Shown here: one piece after another, positions 1 to 3,374 of the stretch
Layout: each line of letters begins with the position of its first letter
How positions within the stretch are numbered: the stretch's first letter is position 1
Assembly (NCBI GenBank): GCA_035293565.1
Contig: DATGMP010000037.1
Span: 1-5,005 of the forward strand
Length of the DNA: 5,005 bases
Reading direction: 5' to 3'
Origin: DATGMP01 sp035293565
GTDB lineage: Bacteria; Pseudomonadota; Alphaproteobacteria; BOG-932; Roseiterribacteraceae
Position numbers and translations under genes: made by a program
The notes under the pieces: model-generated
Told to the model about the DNA's origin: nothing
The model's input: the letters and a program-made list of their open reading frames with translations, nothing else
Database searches by the model: none

Positions 1-529
1 CGAAGCCCTCCCGCGCGATAATCTCGTCCGCGGCCCATTCGATCAGCGCGGTTTCGCCGCGCATCAGGTGCTGGCGTAGCTCCCTTTCCTGTTCGGCTCG
101 GCGATGCTGTGCCAACTCGGGCGCCTCCTTCATCGCGATCACTTCCACGCCGTCGCCGAAGATCTCCCAGAGCGACCTTCCGCTTTCGATCTCCGCCCTC
201 AGCCGTTCCGCGGCCCCGTCAATCTGCTCTTGCGTCGGGAACCGCTGCCGCTCTTGCACGTCGAGTTCGACCTCGCGACTGTAGAAGTGATAGACGGCGC
301 TATCGATCTCTTCATCGGTCGGCCGATGCTTGCGCCGTAGCTCCTTGAACCACTCTCGCCACGCCCTGACGATTTCGGCCTTCTCGTCCTTGGCCTTCTC
401 AGGATCGGTAGTCGAGCAGGTCTTCCACAACTCCGTCTTGCCGATGACGGCGACGAGATCTTTTGGCACTCTGAGGCGCACGTGATAGCGGCCCGATCGC
501 TGGCGGTGGAGGTGGTTGGCAAGTGACAA
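1..529 (-). CDS. Phage-type integrase (tyrosine recombinase), N-terminal part, partial
   Basis: This open frame on the minus strand runs off the left edge, so only about 176 N-terminal residues are visible. The start reads (M)SLANHLHRQRSGRYHVRLRV, followed by PKDLVAVIGKTELWKTCSTT and then a charged helical region. The 'YHVRLRVPKDL..VIGKTELWKT..TTDPEKA' pattern is typical of the DUF6538-like N-terminus of site-specific integrases; the rest would be the SAM-like core-binding domain. The catalytic R-H-R-H-Y residues lie outside the window, so activity cannot be judged. I chose TTG at 527-529 because GGAG lies 8 nt upstream (538-541) and because family members usually start close to this 'LANHL' stretch. 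An in-frame ATG at 581-583 would add 18 residues but has only a weak ribosome site; an in-frame TGA at 599-601 bounds the frame. The gene reads leftward, away from the rest of the window. The family call is from recalled sequence patterns, not a search. Confidence 0.72.
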   Translation of the reverse strand, partial: MSLANHLHRQRSGRYHVRLRVPKDLVAVIGKTELWKTCSTTDPEKAKDEKAEIVRAWREWFKELRRKHRPTDEEIDSAVYHFYSREVELDVQERQRFPTQEQIDGAAERLRAEIESGRSLWEIFGDGVEVIAMKEAPELAQHRRAEQERELRQHLMRGETALIEWAADEIIAREGF

Positions 530-537
530 GGGAGTAG

Positions 538-541
538 CTCC
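538..541 (-). promoter_or_regulatory. Ribosome binding site favouring a TTG start for the integrase
   Basis: The minus strand carries GGAG 8 nt before the TTG at 529-527. The competing ATG at 583-581 has only AGG at about 7 nt (592-590). This site decides the start choice in favour of TTG, although a longer product from the ATG remains possible. Confidence 0.45.
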
Positions 542-627
542 GGACGCGGCGTGGAGATAACGTGTGTAGACGGAGCACGCCATAAAACGCCTGATCCGTC
601 AAATACTTGCGGCGGTTCAAGAGCTTG

Positions 628-828
628 ACAATTTGTCGCTGAGGCTCCTAGTCCCCCAGCCACTCTCACCCTGTGGACGCTTCGCCAGCACACGCGACTA
701 ACGCGTGAGTCCATCAGGTCGAGTCGACGTGTTTACGCGATTTCCGAGAAGCTTGTCGCCGCGCAGGCGGGGAGCGGGAATGCCGCGACCGTCTGGACTC
801 CGCTTTCCCGGGGGTGACGACAAATTGT
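628..828. repeat. 11-bp inverted repeat pair (628-638 and 818-828)
   Basis: CGACAAATTGT occurs on the plus strand at 818-828 and on the minus strand at 638-628, 179 bases apart. The left copy lies inside a small perfect palindrome, GACAA-T-TTGTC (627-637), about 100 bases upstream of the integrase start, where an operator or recombinase arm site could lie. It is short enough to be chance, and no function is assigned. Confidence 0.3.
786..820. repeat. REP-like dispersed intergenic repeat, degenerate
   Basis: The sequence GTCTGGACTCCGCTTTCCC followed by a G-run and TGACGA resembles a dispersed repeat common between genes in alphaproteobacteria. In its usual form, as I remember it, CTGGATTCCCGC, TTTC and GCGGGAATGACGA make a perfect hairpin. 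Here the stem (about 798-803 with 808-813, loop 804-807) is imperfect, with one mismatch and one G-T pair. The preceding bases 761-785 (GC-rich, with GCGGGAATGCCG) may belong to the same element. The resemblance is from memory; the copy looks decayed. Confidence 0.4.
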
Positions 829-905
829 GTTCCACCTGGTGCGACCGCGCGCTCGTGCGCAAACCCGCCACCATGTCACGGGTCGCCAGCCAACAAGCAC
901 CTCAC

Positions 906-936
906 AAGAGAAAAGCCCCGCCGGTGAAGGCGGGGC
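906..936 (-). terminator. Intrinsic terminator downstream of the PepSY gene
   Basis: Read on the minus strand, GCCCCGCC (936-929) and GGCGGGGC (922-915) form a perfect 8-bp GC-rich stem around a 6-nt loop, TTCACC. A TTTTCTCTT tract follows (914-906). This is a classic rho-independent terminator for leftward transcription, about 115 nt beyond the PepSY stop codon. There is no T-run on the plus side, so it works in one direction only. It also shields the integrase from PepSY-gene readthrough. Confidence 0.85.
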
Positions 937-973
937 AAGTGACTGCGCGTGGTTGAACGAGCGGGACTCTACG

Positions 974-1011
974 CGAGCCGCCTTACAGCAGCATTACAAA
1001 GCGGCGGCTCG
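974..1011. repeat. Perfect 9-bp inverted repeat in the PepSY 3' untranslated region
   Basis: CGAGCCGCC (974-982) and GGCGGCTCG (1003-1011) are exact reverse complements around a 20-nt loop. The repeat sits between the PepSY stop codon (1050) and the terminator (906-936), so it would fold in the transcript's 3' end. There is no T-run, so it is not a terminator itself; it may stabilise the message or be chance in GC-rich DNA. Confidence 0.45.
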
Positions 1012-1049
1012 ATGCCCTTCATCAGTGGCTCCAAGCGTTCGGCCCGCGC

Positions 1050-1751
1050 TTACCGCTTGCCTGTCGTCGAGGAGCCGCTTCCCTCGGTGTTGCCCATCGG
1101 CGCGCTGGAGGCGACCTTGCCGGTCGTCGGATTGACGTTCATGGCCTCGACCTTGCCGTTCCGGACCACTTGCACCTCGTACCAGGTCTTGCCGTTCTGC
1201 GCTTCGAGACCGGCGGCGATGGCTTTGCCGTTGTTGCGCATGCCATTGTTGTTTTGAACCTTGCCGTTGTTCTGAACCGCGTTCTCGGCCGCGTTGATGG
1301 CGTCTTGCAGGCTGTTCCGCACGGACTGGACGGCGGCAAGCTCGGTCTGCTCATCCTTGCTGAGCTGGCTCACCTGCATCGTCGTGCCTTGGCCCGACAG
1401 CTTTCCGGAATTCGCGTCGATGAAGCCTTGCCAGACCGCGTTGTTCTGGAGCGTCGTTACGCGATAGGCGGGCTTGCCGTTGTGGTTCTCGAAGAAGGCC
1501 TCGACGGCCTTGCCGCCGGTGTGGCTCTGCGCGGTGCCGATGGCGGAGCTGAGCGAGGTCTTCGCGCCTTCGAAGGCCTGGATCTCCGCCGAGCCGGCTT
1601 TGCCGGACGCCGTCGGTTCGTTCGGCATCTGCACCGGATTCTCTTTGCTGGCCGAGGGCGTATTCGTCTGAGCGAGGGCGAGAGGCGCCGTCCCGAGGAG
1701 AAGGATCGCTGCTGCCGCGGATAACGATAGGTTTGAGATCGATGTCTTCAT
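1050..1751 (-). CDS. Exported protein with two PepSY-like repeats
   Basis: The product is a 233-residue protein, exported to the periplasm or beyond. Residues 1-27 are a Sec signal peptide: lysine near the start, core LSAAAAILLLG, and ALA before the likely cut at Q28. Two homologous units follow, about 57-120 and 139-215. Each has a helix (SLSSAIGTAQ and SLQDAINAAE), then 'NGKPAYRV' or 'NGKTWYEVQVV', then 'W.GFIDANSGKL' or 'VEAMNVNPTTGKV', which is the PepSY pattern of an amphipathic helix followed by strands ending in D/N-x-x-(S/T)GK. Unit two carries an Asn/Gly-rich insertion (about 160-176, QNNGKVQNNNGMRNNGK). The C-terminal tail is Gly/Ser/Thr-rich. PepSY domains are known as protease propeptide inhibitors and as stand-alone envelope proteins; no partner protease is visible, so the role stays open. 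The ATG has GGAG 8 nt upstream (1760-1763). The gene has its own promoter candidate and terminator, so it is probably monocistronic. Confidence 0.82.
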   Translation of the reverse strand: MKTSISNLSLSAAAAILLLGTAPLALAQTNTPSASKENPVQMPNEPTASGKAGSAEIQAFEGAKTSLSSAIGTAQSHTGGKAVEAFFENHNGKPAYRVTTLQNNAVWQGFIDANSGKLSGQGTTMQVSQLSKDEQTELAAVQSVRNSLQDAINAAENAVQNNGKVQNNNGMRNNGKAIAAGLEAQNGKTWYEVQVVRNGKVEAMNVNPTTGKVASSAPMGNTEGSGSSTTGKR

Positions 1752-1816
1752 GCTGAGGGCTCCATTGACAAAGGGCGGACGGCTCCACGATTGGGTCGCG
1801 ACGCCTATACTTTCCG

Positions 1817-1841
1817 TACGAAAAGGGACGGCGGGAGTTCC
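1817..1841 (-). promoter_or_regulatory. EcfG-type (general stress response) promoter candidate for the PepSY gene
   Basis: On the minus strand, GGAAC (1841-1837) is followed by exactly 16 bases and then CGTA (1820-1817). The known alphaproteobacterial EcfG consensus is GGAAC-N16/17-CGTT, so one base differs. Transcription would start near 1808-1812, giving a leader of about 60 nt with the ribosome site at 1760-1763. A sigma-70 reading using TATAGG (1809-1804) lacks a -35 box at the right distance. Stress control of the PepSY gene is inferred. Confidence 0.5.
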
Positions 1842-1865
1842 CCAGCACTTGGATCGGGTGAACTC

Positions 1866-1919
1866 GCCGCCGGCAATTTCGCACGCCGCGACATGCCCTC
1901 TCTGGCATCAGCCGGCGGC
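1866..1919. repeat. Nested inverted repeats between the SRPBCC and PepSY genes
   Basis: The outer arms GCCGCCGGC (1866-1874) and GCCGGCGGC (1911-1919) are perfect 9-bp complements. Inside, ATGCC (1893-1897) and GGCAT (1904-1908) form a second hairpin with loop CTCTCT. The structure begins 20 nt past the SRPBCC stop codon and lies before the PepSY promoter candidate. There is no T-run on the exit side, so it is not a standard intrinsic terminator, but it could end or protect the 3' end of the ArsR–SRPBCC transcript. Confidence 0.45.
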
Positions 1920-1938
1920 CGAATGGAGCCGCGCGCGC

Positions 1939-2895
1939 TCAGTCCTTGAGCGACGCGCCGAGCGCATCGAGGAGATGGCCGGTGCCGTGCTCGCGCGAGC
2001 CGGCATCGTCATAGCCGTCGAGGAACGCGCCTTGCTCGGTGACCATCAGCGTCGTCCTTCCGCCCTCCGCCTTCAACTGCATCGTCGCGAGCGACACCGA
2101 GATCTTCTTGTCGCCGAGATGCATCACATAGCTGTAGACCAGCCGCTCGTTCGGAATGACGTCGTGGTAGAGGGCGTCGAAGGTTGTGACCACCCCGCCT
2201 TCCCAACGGCCCTTGAGCCGCTCGCTGCCGCCGACGCGCACATCCATGTGCCGCTCGAGCAATTCCCAACGCCCGGGCGTGCCGCCGAACCATTTCTGCT
2301 TGGCGGCCTCGTCGGTCAGCGCCTTCCACACCCGCGCGACCGGCGCGTCATAGCTGCGCTGCAGATGGAATGTCGCGTGGACGACCGAGCGCATGCCGGT
2401 CTCGTGGCCGCCGCGCAGGCGCACGACCTCCTTTTCCAGCTTGTCGAGCGTGCTGCGCCATCCCTCGGGCGCGCCGGACACCATCCATGCCGCCGCGGGA
2501 TCGATGATCGTGTAGGTCTGGGTCAGATCCAGCTTCGTCCCGCCGAGCGCATCGGACAAATCAACCTCCGTGCGTGCGCGGAAAAGCTTCTTGCCGGCGC
2601 TGTCGGCTACGTGCATGTCGATCACCAGCCGCGACGGCGGCGCGACCTCGACGAATGTGCCGTGGATCCAATGTTCCTCGCCCCTGGGCGAGCGCATGCA
2701 GACCTCGAAGAGACCGCCGACCTCCATCTGCACCCTGGCCTGCGGAATGTTGAAAGTCTCCGGGCAGAACCAGCGCTTCACATGATCGGCAGAACTCCAG
2801 GCCTTGAATACCGTCTCCCGTGGGGCGTGAAGGACGCGGGAAAGCCTGAGCGGCGGCATGCCGGTCTCTTTGTTCGCTTCATTCTCCTGACCCAT
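1939..2895 (-). CDS. Tandem SRPBCC (AHSA1-type) two-domain protein
   Basis: The 318-residue cytoplasmic protein holds two SRPBCC/START-like domains of the AHSA1 (Aha1 C-terminal) type. Domain one (about 17-160) has the hallmark opening RVLHAPRETVFKAWSSADHV, then KRWFCP, EVGGLFEVCM, GTFVEVAPPSRLV and a C-terminal helix GWRSTLDKLEKEV. Domain two (about 169-318) repeats the plan: SYDAPVARVWKALTDEAAKQ, KWFGG, DVRVGGSE, YHDVIPNERLVYSY, TLMVTEQGAFLDGYDD and a final helix. Single-domain members are about 140-160 residues, so this is a double-length fusion. These domains bind hydrophobic ligands in a deep pocket; the ligand here is unknown. An internal Met168 (2394-2392) at the junction is where a stand-alone second gene would start. 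The gene follows ArsR with a 17-nt overlap and has a strong AGGAGG site, so the two are co-expressed. The ArsR/SRPBCC pairing is common, but its physiological role is generally not established. Confidence 0.92.
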   Translation of the reverse strand: MGQENEANKETGMPPLRLSRVLHAPRETVFKAWSSADHVKRWFCPETFNIPQARVQMEVGGLFEVCMRSPRGEEHWIHGTFVEVAPPSRLVIDMHVADSAGKKLFRARTEVDLSDALGGTKLDLTQTYTIIDPAAAWMVSGAPEGWRSTLDKLEKEVVRLRGGHETGMRSVVHATFHLQRSYDAPVARVWKALTDEAAKQKWFGGTPGRWELLERHMDVRVGGSERLKGRWEGGVVTTFDALYHDVIPNERLVYSYVMHLGDKKISVSLATMQLKAEGGRTTLMVTEQGAFLDGYDDAGSREHGTGHLLDALGASLKD

Positions 2896-3235
2896 CTCCG
2901 CCTCCTCTGTTGTCCAGCGTCTTCAGATAGTCGCCCAGGCGGTCGAGGCGGTGCTCCCACTCGAGCCGCCGGGCATTGATCCATCGTTCTGCCTGGCTCA
3001 GCGCCTGCGGCTCGATGGCGCAGATGCGCACCCGGCCGCGCTTTTGGGAGCGCACCAACCCCGCCGCCTCCAGCACGCCGAGATGCTGCATGGCCGAGGG
3101 CAACGACATCGGCAGCGGCTCCGCCAATTCGCTCACCGGCGCCGGCCCCCGGCTCAGCCGCTCCACCATCGCGCGGCGCGCGGGGTCGGCGAGCGCGTGA
3201 AACAAACGGTTCAAATCGGTCTTATACTTAGGCAT
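2879..3235 (-). CDS. ArsR-family winged-helix repressor (SRPBCC-associated type)
   Basis: The 118-residue DNA-binding regulator starts MPKYKTDLNRLFHALADPAR. The 'LFHALADPARRAMVERL' opening, the helix-turn-helix 'SELAEPLPMSLPSAMQHLGV', the 'LEAAGLVRSQKRGRVRICAI' wing and the closing dimer helix (ERWINARRLEWEHRLDRLGD) define the family. The cysteine metal motif (ELCVCDL type) of ArsR/SmtB metal sensors is absent; the only Cys is in the wing. It is therefore probably not a metal sensor and fits the class encoded beside SRPBCC proteins. I chose ATG at 3235-3233, where related proteins usually begin. A GTG at 3256-3254 would add seven residues. Neither start has a clear ribosome site, which suits a leaderless message from the promoter at 3241-3269. 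The gene overlaps the downstream SRPBCC gene by 17 nt, and a palindrome across its start suggests autorepression. Confidence 0.93.
   Translation of the reverse strand: MPKYKTDLNRLFHALADPARRAMVERLSRGPAPVSELAEPLPMSLPSAMQHLGVLEAAGLVRSQKRGRVRICAIEPQALSQAERWINARRLEWEHRLDRLGDYLKTLDNRGGGDGSGE
2901..2906 (-). promoter_or_regulatory. Strong Shine-Dalgarno site of the SRPBCC gene, inside the ArsR coding end
   Basis: AGGAGG lies 5 nt before the SRPBCC ATG (2895-2893). It falls within the last codons of the ArsR gene, encoding part of its Gly-rich tail (RGGGDGSGE). The ArsR stop codon (2881-2879) lies 12 nt past the downstream start, so ribosomes finishing ArsR arrive over the next initiation site. That is a translational coupling layout. 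Confidence 0.8.
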
Positions 3236-3247
3236 ATGGCTAAGTAT
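3224..3247. promoter_or_regulatory. 24-bp palindromic operator candidate over the ArsR start codon
   Basis: ATACTTAG (3224-3231) and CTAAGTAT (3240-3247) are perfect complementary arms. The centre CATATG is also palindromic, so 11 of 12 base pairs match, the exception being G3232/G3239. It covers the ATG (3235-3233) and the putative -10 box (3246-3241). ArsR-family dimers bind such sites; TTAG...CTAA half-sites recall those reported for the rhizobial regulator NolR. Repressor binding here would block its own transcription. Confidence 0.75.
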
Positions 3248-3269
3248 CACGGCCACGATGCTTAGGCAA
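3241..3269 (-). promoter_or_regulatory. Sigma-70-like promoter candidate for the ArsR–SRPBCC operon
   Basis: On the minus strand, TTGCCT (3269-3264), a 17-nt spacer and TACTTA (3246-3241) form a plausible -35/-10 pair. The expected start point, 6-7 nt past the -10 box, falls on the A of the ATG at 3235, giving a leaderless or nearly leaderless message. The -10 box lies inside the palindrome. The -35 box lies in a further CTTAGGCA copy (3261-3268). Confidence 0.45.
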
Positions 3270-3315
3270 TCACTTTAGTAAAAGATTGCGTCCGCCATCG
3301 CCGCCGCATTTCACG

Positions 3316-3329
3316 CCGCGTTAATGCGG
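3316..3329. promoter_or_regulatory. 14-bp near-palindrome upstream of the amylase gene
   Basis: CCGCGTTAATGCGG has arms CCGC and GCGG around a TTAA core, with only one mismatched pair (G3320/T3325). It lies 46 bases before the amylase start. It could be an operator for a carbohydrate-responsive repressor, but it matches no site I can name and may be chance. No clear sigma-70 promoter was found for the amylase gene. Confidence 0.25.
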
Positions 3330-3374
3330 GGAGAACAAGCTGCCCAGGATTTCTGCGGTACGCTCGTCGTTTCC

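Larger units (their letters stand above)
584..1049. other. Intergenic stretch without a convincing gene
   Basis: About 470 bases separate the integrase from the PepSY gene. Short open frames exist on both strands, for example 705-956 plus, but none has a ribosome site, a recognisable domain, or a composition separating it from noise. The stretch holds an 11-bp inverted repeat pair (628-638 and 818-828), a REP-like imperfect hairpin (around 791-820), a minus-strand intrinsic terminator (906-936) and a 9-bp inverted repeat (974-1011). I looked for a tRNA gene, a common integrase target, and found none. An attachment site could be here but cannot be recognised without the other element end. Confidence 0.6.

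Noticed and set aside
705..956. Short plus-strand open frame in the intergenic stretch (83 codons)
   Set aside because: It crosses a REP-like repeat and a terminator, has no ribosome site, and the product looks like translated repeat DNA.
707..969. Four GANTC (CcrM-type) sites at 707, 721, 796 and 965
   Set aside because: About one would be expected in 260 bases, but the excess is small and there is no regular spacing or origin-like context.
1765..1811. TTGACA (1765-1770) and TATACT (1806-1811) as a plus-strand promoter
   Set aside because: The boxes are 35 nt apart, far beyond 16-19 nt, and there is no plus-strand gene downstream.
1750..2979. A 409-codon open frame on the plus strand opposite the SRPBCC gene
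   Set aside because: The minus strand encodes two clear SRPBCC domains. The plus-strand product is His/Arg/Pro-rich with no domain and is a shadow.
3206..3220. GGTTCAAATC-like string resembling a tRNA T-arm
   Set aside because: It lies inside the ArsR coding region (LNRLF) and has no matching acceptor, D-arm or anticodon arm around it.
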